A stretch of DNA of 64,000 nt from Odiellus spinosus (taxonomy: Eukaryota > Arthropoda > Arachnida > Opiliones > Phalangiidae), in NCBI GenBank assembly GCA_963920705.1, contig OY987227.1, positions 20,857,434 through 20,921,433 of the forward strand, in the 5' to 3' direction. Made by a program: the position numbers and the translations under genes. Of the stretch, positions 48,435-61,335 are shown one piece after another. The notes under the pieces were generated by a model. That model was not told the origin of the DNA and did not search any database. It saw nothing but the letters and a program-made list of their open reading frames with translations. Within the stretch, counting starts at the first letter, position 1; every line of letters begins with the position of its first letter.

Positions 48435-51400
48435 CTTAAAAGAAATAACAAAGAAGAAGCCGTATAACTATTACGTTACGGTTACGGCCGACGATAAAGG
48501 GCCCTATACGTTCTTATAGAGACAAAGAGAAACTTGGGCAGCAAAAATTGGGGAAGGAAACTATAATTAAACAGAGAGCTGTATAGAAACGAAGAAAAAA
48601 ATAATTAAAAAATCTCTACGAGCAGCTTGAAGGACAAAAAAAACAAGGGATGTAGTTCGTTTCGCCTTGATTTGGTAACGGGCGAAGAGTTAAGCGCTCT
48701 TTAAATATATGTAACCAAAATAATAGAGAAAATTGGTAACCCAAGTTTCTACGCGCTGATAATCCAAAGGAGAAAAGACCTGACATCAAATACCGTTTAC
48801 TTTAAAGGAAAAAAAGTGAGGCGTATAAAAAAACTAAGGCATCTTCCGCTTTTAGCCCGCAGCTAAAAGGATATAGGCGACAATGGATGAGCTTAAAAAT
48901 TACGTCTCACTATGAATATGCAATATCATGTGTTAATACTATATACAAATATATAATTTTTGCTGTACAACAAATCTAAACTTTTTCGTGTTCAACTTTA
49001 TTGAATTATAATAATAGAAGTCGGTCGTCTACAGTATTCAATAATATTTATTCCAAGATAATAAAATTGTTCTTGAGAAATCACTTATCCCTCCAAAATG
49101 ATAACGTAAGAGATCTCTTCCAAAGGAACGTCTCGAAAGAAAAATAATATATATTCTTTCGAAGATGTAAAACCATAAATTGTAACTTTCTTTAACTTTC
49201 GTCAATTTAGTTTAAATTGATTAATTAGGTTTAAATTAAAATATTTTTTAATTTACATTGGTTACAAATTAAAGTAAAATTCGGCATAAAAAACTAAAAA
49301 AATCTTTTTAGTTAAATTTCACTATAATTAAAAGGTAATATTGATAATTATCTTCTAGCACCATTACCATAATTACTACTAATTATCTTTACTCTAAATT
49401 GTATTTAATAATTACACCGTATTATCGTATATACGCTAATTGATCTTATATATAATATATCTTAATTAAATTAAGGTTGAGTTGAATTACATGTATTACC
49501 AATGACACATTTAGCCCCCTCCTCTATCGAACCTTATTTTAAAAGAGGGGACAGTAATCTCGACATGGTACGAACTAAGCAAATTCTTATCTCCCAGGCA
49601 TGACTGTATCAAAACGAAAAGAGGAGGATCACCGCTTTTTAAATCCGCGTTAAAAAACACAATCGAAGCTTTTGTTTTCAGTCACCTCTCCAGTTGAAAA
49701 GTATACTATCTATCCACCCCCACTTCCTACCCTCATCTCATTGACGGGAGTTAGGATCTCGCGGGGATGAGATGCTGCCAAGAAGCTGAAGAGCATCTTC
49801 TAAGGACGGGATGGGGGAGAAGATGAAGAGGATTGAGAGGGAGGGAAATATGCGAGAAGAGGAGGATTTAAGAGTTTTTTTTTATCATCCCACTCTCTCT
49901 CTATCTATCTCACCCTCTTCTTTCTTTTATGCAACAGATTAAGAGAGCGCAGAATCCAAACAGCCTAGGGTTATAATCAATATTAAGCCTTATTTGTTTC
50001 GGGGGATAGAGAGGCTTTCAAAATGTAGTGAAAAAAAAAAGGTAGAGCCAGTAGGACTTATATATAAAAAAAAAAAATTATATTTTAAATTAAGATTTTT
50101 TTTATTTTTCTTTATTATCCCTGAACGTTACCTAAGAATGACACGAAGGTGATTAAGGCCCAAAAAATAAAAGAAAAAAAAACACACACACACACACAAA
50201 AAGATTCAGAGACTTTATAATAAGCCCCAAAGCCATTTTTACAACCCTCATCTTTCAGGCATGTCTTCGTCTTCGAGCCTTTTGAGGCGAGTTAATTTTT
50301 TATATCAATTTTTATTTAAGTTTTAAAAGGGATGGTGAAAGTGTATACGTTCGCTTTTATTTTAGATTCATGTTGTAGCTTTTATTTGCGACCAGATAAA
50401 CAGAGAAAAGTATTAAATTTTAAAAAACATTTGAAATTATACAGATCATTTGAAACACTGTAATTACCAATGTTTAATTAAATTTAACGAAGGGTAAAAA
50501 AGTGAAATAGGAATCGATAATTATCGAATATCACAAATCAAAATTATTTATATTATTTTAATATTATTTTATATATTATTTTAATATTATTTTATATATC
50601 ATTTTAATATTATTTTATATACTATTTTAATATTATTTTATATATTATTTTAATTTTATTTTATATATTATTTTAATATTATTTTATATATTATTTTAAT
50701 ATTATTTTATATATTATTTTATATATTATTTTAATATTATTTTATATATTATTTTAATATTATTTTAATATTATTTTATATATTATTTTAATATTATTTT
50801 ATATATTATTTTAATAGTATTTTATATATTATTTTAATAGTATTTTATATATTATTTTAATAGTATTTTATATATTATTTTAATAGTATTTTATATATTA
50901 TTTTAATAGTATTTTATATATTATTTTAATAATATTTTATATATTATTTTAATAATATTTTATATATTATTTTAATAGTATTTTATATATTATTTTAATA
51001 TTATTTTATATATTATTTTATATATTATTTTAATATTATTTTAATATTATTTTATATATTATTTTAATCGTATTTTATTTTATTTTAGTTTATAAAATAA
51101 AATTTTATAAAATTTACATTATTTTGTATATTATTTGCACATTATTTTCTATATTTAAATTGAAATCTCCGAATTCTCAAAAGTGTTGGACCTTTGAGTA
51201 TAAAAAATAAATCAAACTTAATTTCCAATTTACATTCCCTTTAAACTATTTATATTATTACGTTTTATTATGATAGAAAGTAATGTTCCAACAGGACTAT
51301 AAAGTTTCAGAAACGGTTTGATATGAAAAGAGGTGGAATATTACTTATATCAAGTCAATTTATATTAAGAATTAGAATAAAAAAAAACTTTAAAATTTTT

Positions 51401-52166
51401 TTTTTTTGTATACGGAATAATTTTACCGAGACAAGTAATTAATGGCCGAAAGGTGTAAGTTCACGGATATTCAAGCGCCATCCTTTGACTTATGACGATT
51501 ATAAATGATCTTTTCTTAGCGCGGTTTCGAATTCCCTAAATCCCCCCGAACCGGTCAAATTTGACATAAACAAAAATAAATTGTTTTTTTGTTTATTATT
51601 TAATCCCTTCTTCCTAGTTTTCTAATTTATATATTTATAATAGGAACACACACACACGCGTATAACTATCTATAAAATGAAACATTAATTTCACCGCATT
51701 AAAGTGTCAAATATATTTATCGCGGGTTTCACGAAAAAAATATATATATTTTTTAGATTTATTTGAGAAAGATTGAACCTCCGGTATTTTAAATCCTTTT
51801 GGTATCAATTTTAGGATTAAAATCAAATTTACTTGTTGCAAATGTTTGATTTAAGCGTAAATAAAATGGATAGTCATATATAGTTTAAAAATAAACACGA
51901 TTACGAAATACTGATATTGCTTAGTTTAAATACTAAAACGAGTTTCTTTAATTTAAAGGATTGGTCTCGTGAAAATCAAGTTTTTGGGTAAAATCGATAT
52001 TGACATTAAACTCACTGAGTGCTAAAAATTGAGACCATGTACTCTAAAAATCGAGCTGTAATAATGAAGCTATGATTTTTCGAAAATAGTTAAAGTTGGC
52101 TTCATATGAAAAATCACACGTATTGTCTCTAAACTTGATAAAGCCAAAAGTCTATCACTTTCTTCC
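48435..52166. other. Upstream of the dve ULD exon, no gene seen
   Basis: Probably the next dve intron. It contains AT-rich sequence, short A/T tracts, a (CA)n at about 50183-50198 and the 23-bp AT array at 50540-51075. No start exon was recognised. Confidence 0.5.
50540..51075 (+). repeat. AT-rich minisatellite, about 23-bp unit
   Basis: The most regular part (about 50800-50990) repeats ATATTATTTTAATAGTATTT followed by TAT. Flanking units vary between ATATTATTTT and TAATATTATT blocks. It is low complexity with no coding sense. Confidence 0.9.
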
Positions 52167-52173
52167 ATATAAG

Positions 52174-52509
52174 CAGAAGCCGATGAAACCCTCCTTTGAA
52201 GTCTATTTCTCCCTGGTCTTGTCTACCCCTCTCTGTATGGGTTAGTTTCAAAAAGCGCGATTAGTACGCCTCCTAACGGTAGATATTTTCGGAGCGGGAG
52301 TTCGTCGAGCGAATATCTCTAGCAGCCTTGGAGTTCGTCAAAAAACGTCGTCGTTTGTGGCGAGAGAGAATTTCCAATTTTTCGTAGACAGGGGGTATGA
52401 AGTAGGACCCCTCCGATCTCGTAAAATTGGGAATTTTACCCATACAGAGAGGAGCGCTATATCGAACATTAGAGTAGTAGACTTCAAAGGAGGGTTTCAT
52501 CTACTTCTG
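52174..52509 (+). mobile_element. CAGAAG MITE family, copy 1, 7-bp target duplication
   Basis: The ends are CAGAAGCCGATGAAACCCTC and its near-inverse, GAGGGTTTCATCTACTTCTG. The direct repeat ATATAAG flanks it at 52167-52173 and 52510-52516. Subterminal blocks around TCTGTATGGGT also pair, extending the fold to about 95 bases per side. ORFs within it are by-products. Confidence 0.85.
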
Positions 52510-53206
52510 ATATAAGTAAACAACGCCCCGTAGCTTAATACAATCAGCATAGGTCCTGGTAAATGATTCGAGACACTCTAGGTCTCTAGCGGCCGCATAT
52601 GGTGTAAAAAGTGAAATCGGAAACGCCACTCTTTGGGAGCAGGGAGCCAATATAGGAAAGCGCGGCCTGCCTAAACTCCGTCCCTCTCTCCCGACTCAAA
52701 ATATCGAGGAGAGTCCGAATCACTCGATTTTTCCATAATAAGTCTCTTAGTAGTCTTTGTTTTAGTTTCCGTAAGCAAGTTTAGTGAACTTTAAATATTA
52801 ATAATCTCTCTTAATTGTCGTTCTGGTATAACGAAATTGGTTTCATTTTAGATCACATTATTACGAGACTTTTCCTTTAAAAACGCCGGTTTTTTATAGA
52901 AATGCCAAAGATGTAAGCGAATGTGTGATTATAAAACTAGTAGGAAAAAATTTGCATTTTAATCTTGATATAGCCGGTTATTTTTGTTCGATTCTTGAAT
53001 GACGATAAGCTTTAATCCGATATAGATGCCCAGAGTCCCAGACAAAATGCGTGTGGCCTGAATGTTATCTGTCGAACTAAGATACTTAGCTATTTTCTGA
53101 TAAGCAAAAATCAAGAAACTAACGTATATGTTAATTATAAATGAAAAATTACCTAAAAAAGCCAATGCAAAAAGCTATAAGGGAGAAGAAAAAATGTTAG
53201 AGATAT

Positions 53207-53543
53207 CAGAAGCCGATGAAACCCTCCTTTGAAGTCTATTACTCCTTGGTCTTGTCTACCCCTCTCTGTATGGGTTAGTTTCAAAAAGTGCGATTCGTAC
53301 GCCTCCTAACGGTAGATATTTTCGGAGCGGGAGTTCGTCGAGCGAATATCTCTAGCAGCCTTGGAGTTCGTCAAAAAACGTCGTCGTTTGTGGAGAGAGA
53401 GAGCATTTCCAATTTTCCGTAGACAGGGGGATGAAGTAGGACCCCTTCTAACTCGTAAAATTGGGAATTTTACACATACAGAGAGGAGCGCTATACGGAA
53501 CATTGGAGTAGTAGACTTCAAAGGAGGGTTTCATCGGCTTCTG
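53207..53543 (+). mobile_element. CAGAAG MITE family, copy 2, 7-bp target duplication
   Basis: Nearly the same as copy 1 along its full length, and flanked by GAGATAT at 53200-53206 and 53544-53550. The inverted ends are closer to perfect than in copy 1 (both CAGAAGCCGATG). Confidence 0.87.
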
Positions 53544-53550
53544 GAGATAT

Positions 53551-54760
53551 TAAAGAAGGCTGTAGCATGCTTGTACAAGTGCCACAAGAAGGATAATACC
53601 AAAGGATGAAGCGAGTTTACGCGTGGAGATATCGGGGTGAGACTCAACTGCTATTCGATTCCTTTTATTATGCAAGCCCCATCACCAACGAGCGAGAGAC
53701 CGGGGTCGCATTAATAATATCGGAACTGTATACCCCCGGCGGATACCATAACATTTTTTTTTAAATACAACGTGACGTCACATCTCCAAGAGGGATAAAT
53801 AAATTGAGCTTCTCTGACGAGTTTGACGTCAAACACATTGGCACGCGATTAAAAAATACACGAGGGATTTACAGTTCCTTGAAGAGGACCAATACGTTTA
53901 GAACTCGTTTTGTAAGTCAAGTAAAAAGTTAAAATTGTCACAAAGTAACGCGAATTCATTAAAGGGTCAAATTCGACTCCTGCCACCAGAATTTTTCGAA
54001 GGTTCAAATTCTTATTGTCTCGACTGTGACTTATCCATTTACATAACTACCATATTTTTATTTCTTGAATGTAAGTTAACGAGAAATGTTCGGCGAAAGT
54101 TTTATGTTTTATCCAGATTTTTAACGCTCTTAATCGATTAAAAATAGTATTTAACTCTTCTTCATTATCCCTTTAATGCAATCGCTAAAAACATACCGAC
54201 AAAAGGAGACGGTCAAGAGAACTGTCTAGACCGGTTGACGATCTTTTTAAAAAAACGCCGAATATCTTCTTTATGTTAAATACGTCAATAAATGAAAATG
54301 AAGAAATTCACCCGGGCTCAAATAAGTTAATTACTATAATTTTTAAGCGACCTAAAACAATATTAACGAGGCGTAACGTTAACGCGTTGTGATCACGTAA
54401 TAGTCTATAAACACTGTCATCATTTTCGGGTGAAATTCAGCATTTTTTTATTCATTAAAAAAAATGCTATATATATTATTATTTGTTTATTTTTTCGAAG
54501 GTTTCCGACTTATAATTTAATTTCCCACAAGTACTAGTTGGTAATTAAAACAAATTTTCTGCATTAGTAATTATATTACTTCGCAGACTTGATCTTAGTA
54601 CTGATGGGAAATGGTTGATGACGTGGATTGAAGGAATGACTTGAACCTGGACTACTTTTTTGATTGGTTCAAAAGACAGAAATACTATACACTTCTGTTC
54701 TGGAAAGATTAATTGGAGTAATGGTAAAAGTCGGATTTATACTCAATTCGGCCCCTTTTA
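53551..54760. other. No gene recognised
   Basis: AT-rich sequence between MITE copy 2 and the 33/90-bp array. Short ORFs lack any domain signature. Nothing else is seen. Confidence 0.5.
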
Positions 54761-54763
54761 TTT

Positions 54764-55250
54764 GCAATGTCACGATTAATGAAGGCACCCTTTTTTGCAA
54801 TGTCACGATTAATGAAGGCACCCTTTTTTGCAATGTCACGATTCTGGAAGGCCCGCTTTTTTCCCAATGTCACGGTTCTGGCACGCCGCCTCTTTCACGC
54901 AAGACACAGTTCTGGAAGGCACCTTATTTTTGCAATGTCACGATTCTGGAATGTCCGCTATTCTCCCAATGCACGCCGCCTCTTTCACGCAAGACACAGT
55001 TCTGGAAGGCACCTTATTTTTGCAATGTCACGATTCTGGAATGTCCGCTATTCTCCCAATGCACGCCGCCTCTTTCACGCAAGACACAGATCTGGAAGGC
55101 ATCCATTTTTTGCAATGTCACGATTCAGGAATGTCCGCTTTTCTCCCAATGTCACGGTTCTGGCACGCCGCCTCTTTCACGCAAGACACAGTTCTGGAAG
55201 GCCCTTTTTTTTCTTGCAATGTCACGATTCTGGAAGGCCCCCATTCTTAA
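54764..55250 (+). repeat. Composite tandem repeat, 33-bp and 90-bp units
   Basis: A 33-bp unit (CAATGTCACGATTAATGAAG, then GCACCC and a T run) is repeated, then grows into a larger unit of about 90 bp that adds CACGCCGCCTCTTTCACGCA and AGACACAGTTCTGGAAGGC. All unit lengths are multiples of three, so all three plus frames stay open for 140-203 codons. Confidence 0.9.
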
Positions 55251-57862
55251 GACGTACAATTGTTCATCCGAGTAAAAAACTTAAATAATCGTAATTTTTT
55301 CCTAACTTTAAAAAATGAGTTATGGTTTGAAAACGCTTTCATAATGTATCGTAATGCGAACGTTACTATAGCAAAGACATACGAAGAGATATAAAACCTT
55401 TCTCTTGTTAAAATTGTCTTGAATTTTTGCCTTGTTAGCCGAGCGGGTTATATACGCGGATAGAAAAGAGCTCGAACAGTCGAGAGAGGAGAATTTTCTC
55501 TCTCTTTCTCTCGTTTATCCGTGGCGTGGGGCAATCGAGCCAGATATATAGACAGCTTGGCCTCGCGTGCTATGTATTAGCGAACGCGCGGTGGCCGGCC
55601 GGGCGTTGGTTGTGTCAAAAGCTGAGCTAGGTTAGTATTCTTATTAAGCGTTAATTTAAGGCGAACGAGGTCTGATTACCCTAAGGGACGTTTTCCGAAA
55701 TTACCCGAGGGAAACTTTTGATTGGCTGCTCCCCTCTCGTCCCCTTTCTAATCCCGCTTATGGATAGGAACACTTCGCTTAGCCAGTATACGAGGCAAGC
55801 CACGCATCCCCATCAAGCTCGCCTGGACCGTATACTATCTCGGTTTTTCGGCCCTTTAAACTATTACGTATAAAGAGCGCTAGTGAGCTTATAATTTCAT
55901 TTCGAGGTTAAACCACGGTCCAAAGTGGGGATGTTTCGTTTTAACGACAGTTAAATAGGAAGCTACGAAGGTTCCGCCTTTTCTTAGTTCAGTTTAATCT
56001 CGGGGTAAAATGCTAACTCTGGTTCATTTCAATCCGCGTTTGCAACGGATATAAAGCGAGGATTTTAGATTTGCTTACTGATTAAAGGTTAAGCGCAATA
56101 TAAAGGATTAAAGATTGAATTCGGTGGTTTTCCAATGACGTCACCACTAAGATATTTTTTTTTATATTGCATTTAGGCTTAGCGCGTACCTCTACGACCA
56201 TCTATAACTTGCATCAGTTCTAGAACTGTTAACAATATCTAAAGAGATAAAGATAACAAAATCTGGCGTTCAGAAGCGTACTCTAAAGGCAAACAGTGGC
56301 AAAAGTAGGAATTAACTAAACTAACGTGTTAATAGTCATATATTAGTCGTAGCTCATACTATCGAGCTCGATAACGATCTTTACTTTATGACGTCATTAG
56401 AATTTCGTCGCTGAGTTGTACGTATGTCAAGATTTTAATCCTTTTCTTATTACAAAACTTTAAACGTTTTTGAGCCATTTTGGCCAACTTGCGATGGATG
56501 TTTTTATCAAACACTTATTAAGAAGAAGAGAGTTCTTAGCTCTTTAAATATACATTTAGTTTAAAGCTAGGCTGTCATCTTCACCTCCACGTCAAAATAA
56601 AAATGAACGTGCTTAAATGTTTTAGTGGTACTATACCTTTAAAGGGTGTGAGAGTTCCTATATTTATATTTATTAGAAATAAAATGGTAAATAATGGTCA
56701 GAGTATTGCAAACTTTACTTGAAACCCATATTTTTAAAAATCCTGAGGGTGTTCTCGGGGCGTCTATGCCTTTTAAGTTTAAACCTAAAACATATAGACC
56801 CCCACCCAAAACATTAATCTATTTTTTCTTTATATTTTTTAACTTAAGCGTCAACTAAAGCGCAGGGTGATTACAATGATATTTAAAGCCAGTTTCCCCT
56901 CTATTATTTAACACGATTCCCGCCTTTATACCCAAGAAGCGTTTAAAATGAAAATAAAAGTACTATTATAACTTAAGCGTCGAGGGAGGATCTTCGGAAA
57001 ACTTAATAAGGCTTGTTAAGGCGCTTATTATAGCCTAGTCCTTAATCATTCTAGGAACGAGGGCGATGGCTTACGCGTCGTGGATTGAGTGCTAAGACCT
57101 TTTTTGAAAAAATCCGTTTGTCCCAGTTACGAGAAGACTTTTAAGGGTTTCTTCGAAAAGTTGGATATCCGTAAAGTGTCGACCAAACGAATAACAAGCT
57201 ATTTATTGAGAATCAGTAACAGATTTCAACGCGTTTCAACCCTATAAGAATATCTTTTATCTTTTAGATAACAACGTATTAAAACAAAGAAGAGCCTATC
57301 TTTAAGGCTGATGAAATCTTAATTAGGCATATATAAAACTCAAAATCTATCTTTCTGCACTGTGTGCAACGTACGACGCTAGCAAATTTACGATATACTG
57401 TATGTATTTTGCTGGTTTGTTTTAAATAGAGAATGAAAAGGAATTATGTAGAATAATTCTTACATACACATAACAAAATAATTATAGGTTATTCGGATAT
57501 AAATCACGGAAAGCTCAACACCTGTCTCTCATTCAACACTAACTTTTAATGGATTCACGGGAGCTTCTTCAAATCAAGAATTTAATTAATGTCAACGAGA
57601 ATTTAAAAGATAATTCTAACTTAAATTGGTAAAATTTGCAGATGTTTAAAACTTAATCCAGGTATTTTTAATTTGAGAGAATTGGAATCTGAATTCTAGA
57701 TTTTTTTTAAATTTAAAATTGTGAGAATTATTAAGACTAAAATTAGTAAAATTCTGTAAAAGCATTCAAATAATATTATAGACAGGGAGAACAAATCTTA
57801 ATTTACATGATCTTATCCATAATTCTCATTTTTTACTCTCGAATACGAAAGTATTATGTATA
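55251..57862. other. No gene recognised
   Basis: Mixed sequence with a GC-richer patch at about 55430-55620 (CpG-containing, with GGCCGGCCGGGCG) that could be a promoter, possibly for dve. No exon could be joined to it. TGACGTCA-like cores occur near 56138 and 56390. Confidence 0.4.
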
Positions 57863-57869
57863 ATATTAT

Positions 57870-58206
57870 CAGAAGTAGATGAAACCCTCCTTTGAAGTCT
57901 ACTACTCTAATGTTCGATATAGCGCTCCTCTCTGTATGGGTAAAATTCCCAATTTTACGAGATCGGAGGGGTCCTACTTCATCCCCCCTATCTACGGAAA
58001 ATTGGAAATTCTCTCTCTCCACAAACGACGACGTTTTTTTGACGAACTCCGAGGCTGCTAGAGATATTCGCTCGACTAACTCCCGCTCCGAAAATATCTA
58101 CCGTTAGGAGGCGTACGAATCGCGCTTTTTGAAACTAACCCATACAGAGAGGGGTAGACAAGACGAGGGAGTAATAGACTTCAAAGGAGGGTTTCATCGG
58201 CTTCTG
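57870..58206 (-). mobile_element. CAGAAG MITE family, copy 3, 7-bp target duplication
   Basis: The same element in reverse orientation, flanked by ATATTAT at 57863-57869 and 58207-58213. It shares CTCCTTTGAAGTCTA ends and the ACGACGACG interior with copies 1 and 2. Confidence 0.87.
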
Positions 58207-58213
58207 ATATTAT

Positions 58214-61208
58214 ATATAACGAAACTATGCATGTATACAAATCGCAATAATAAAATCCATTTATCGTTTAATCATGTTTAAAATCATACAGCATGGGGAC
58301 ACTTTGTTCAAGAGCGTTTTCAAAATTGCGAACGTTTAGGCGGAATAACGCACGATATAAAACCTCTTAGCATATAAAATAGTTTCACAAAGGATACTAA
58401 ATTGAAATGGATCGTGAGATTAACACCGTTTTCGAAACAACAGATAGGTGAACCGTATTAGTTTTGATAAGGCGTAAAACGTATCCTATATATACTCTTT
58501 AGACCAAGATAAAGTCAACCATAGTTACTATCGGTACGAGCTGCGCATACGATATATACACTCGGAAATCGGAAAATGGGAGACAATAGGGAGAGAGTGA
58601 GAGAGAGGACAATGATAAGAAAATGGCTCGGAAAATACCTCTTACTCACTAATTAAAGGCCCGGCGCGGATCAACTAAGTCGCCTTTAAGGACAAAAAGA
58701 CGAAAAAAAAAGAAGAGAAAAGATATAGGAAAAAGATAAAGTAAAAAATAAAAAATATCATTTCCAGCTTAATTTTCTCTAGCCCGTACTCTCAATTCTT
58801 TAGATTCTTTAAGCAGTTTGGACAATTGGACCCGATTTCTATATATTAGTCTCTTACGTTTAGGATTTAAGCTCCGAGTTCGTTTCAAGCGCGGTCTCAA
58901 AGGACGATGCAATGCGGGATAACTCGGATAATTGGATAGGAGTTCATAAGCGAGCGATATCAATTATTTCATTTGATTTTTACATTTAAAATAAAAACGT
59001 ATGGTACCGCATTTAATGAAGTCGCTAATATTTCAATATTTGAAATCATACAAATTATATTTTTCGGTTTAAATTACCTTTCATATAGGGGCTTCCATAT
59101 TTCAATCCAAAATCCCTCTACGTTCCCTCCAGTCGGTGTTTGACACTCTTTAATTGAAGTTATATTTCGAAGTTAAACAGGGCCATTGAGAGAAGAGTGT
59201 CAAACAACGACGGGAAGGTTTTTGGAGGAAAATGGAAGAACCCGATGTGAAGTAGATATATAGTTATAATATTTTAACCTTGAATAGAGGATTAATAAAT
59301 CCCAGCGACACGTGCAACGGTACACTCTTTGAATCGTGCTTAATCTCTTACAACTGTGCGCGCAATAGATATTTTAAAATGGCTCGTTTGTAGTAAGAAA
59401 TAATTTAGAAATAAATTGATTAAACCCTTTTCAATTAATCCCATATTAATAGAGTGATTCGCGAGAAAACTGTGAGATATCTGTTTACATGTTAGATCAA
59501 CTTTTATCTTGCCCATCACCGCGTTTTGGACTTGTTCGTGGCTTTCTATATCCAGTTAAATCATATATAAGAAGGCTAAAATAGTGATATCGAAACAAGG
59601 TAAAAAATAAGGAAAACTACACTTATTTTTAAGGATTTAAACATCAAATCCCCGATCGAGTGTCTCGATCCGGCTGTATAAGAAATATATATATATATAT
59701 AAGGAAGAAAAGGAGGGGATATAGAGAACGCGAGCTAAATCTCCCGCAGTCGGCCAACGCGCTGCGAAGAAAGAATCTTTATAGAAATATAGGAGGCCCG
59801 GGAAAAAGACAAGTCAAATAATTGGCACCGTTGTTTAGCAGGGTTTCCTTAAAGCCTTCGCCCAAAAATCCTTCGGCGAGCTTAAGTCTTTTTAGACTTT
59901 GACTTTAGCTTTCCTTTACTCCCTCCCCCACGTCCTCCCGCCAATTCTAGACCTTTCGTCTTATAGAGAGAGAGGCTCCTTCTAAGAAGAACCAGCTAGA
60001 AGAAGAAAGAAAGAAAAAAATCTTAGTCGCGGGAGCTTTAGACGGTATTTCCTTGTCTTTCTAATTTCTTTTGGAAATCCCCCCGGTTTTTGCCCCTTCT
60101 CATCCACCCTGCAGGCTCTGGCTTCAAAATCCTCGACTCCGAGTCTGGCTTTTTTTGAAGGATGGAACGGTTTATAAGAGGGATTTAAACAAACTATAGT
60201 TTGTATACGCGTATATAGACGTACTAAACCAGAATAGGAAACTTGGAAGAACTGATAAGGATTAAAAGAATTACTCGAAATAGGAGACTATATATTAAAG
60301 GGTTGGGGTACCCTGGCTCATCCCGCGCATCAAGAGATTCGAAAAATAAAGGATATCTTCAGTATACGGTATACGAAGGCTTTAAAAACCAACTTTAAAA
60401 CACAGGCAATTCAATACTTCCAGATTAAATGTCAGTACGTATACATTAGTACTCTGTACAGACTTTTACCGGATATTATCGACTGGGGGCCGCCATTACC
60501 TCGAAACCAATGGTATAAAGGTGATTTTCGTGACGTTTCTCACCTTTCCCAGCAATTTATTCCTCCCGCAAAAAGATGGGGGAGGAATGACACGTTCATC
60601 CGCAAAAAGGCTACATTAAAAGAATCTCAGACTCTGTTAACATAATTAACAGAAAAAAAAAACTCCGAAACCCTCGATTGAGCATTGAATCAGCGTGGTA
60701 TAAGTTAAAAGAAAATATCCTGGAGAGTTTTTCACGAAACGAAACGCACCTTGATAATGAAGGCATTGTTAGAAATAGCGATATATGTATTGGTTTTGTA
60801 ATATATGTTAAGTCGGGAATTGAAGATTAGGCGGAGAGGAAAAGCCAAGGTCACGCGTCCGAGCGGATATATTTAAAAAGAAAACCGCCTTTTCAAAATC
60901 CCAACCGAGAGAAACGCGTCAAGTACGAGAATAAGAAGAACAAGAGAGAGTAAAAGAGAAATTTGTGTTCGCCTATAGCTTCCCCTCCACATCTTATAGT
61001 CACCCCCCCCCCCTTATTTCGTAGTAACCCTGCGTGGCTATACTTTAATTTATATTATATCTCTAATCCTCTCCAGGGACGTTTCATCCAGCTTCGAGTG
61101 TATAAGGCTTTTAAATGGAAGTTGAAAAGGAAAATGTAAAGATTTAGAAATAAATATGAGTTTGAGAAATTATAGAAATTAATCCTCTTGGCCGTAAATT
61201 TCGTACAT
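58214..61208. other. No gene recognised
   Basis: Non-coding in appearance. A short perfect-like stem of GTGTTTGACACTCTT and AAGAGTGTCAAACA lies near 59133-59203. The 64-codon ORF at 58769-58963 has no recognised domain. Confidence 0.45.
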
Positions 61209-61335
61209 CTTGATTACCTAACTGATTACAGCCTTTGGTAATGCTAAATACGTACTCTGTTACGTAATCTCTTTAACAAAGTCCAGCTACACTGCTACCG
61301 GCTTGCATACCGATAACGTGGGATTGATCAGCCCT
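61209..61335 (-). repeat. Dispersed GATTACG/CGTAATC repeat, copy 3
   Basis: Read in reverse it matches 2926-3040, best in the block GATTACGTAAC, then ATTTAGCATTACCAAAGGC, then TGTAATCAGTTA. Confidence 0.6.

Noticed and set aside
52273..58107. ORFs of 60-82 codons at 52273-52500, 53306-53609 and 57813-58107
   Set aside because: All lie within the CAGAAG MITE copies and change frame between copies.
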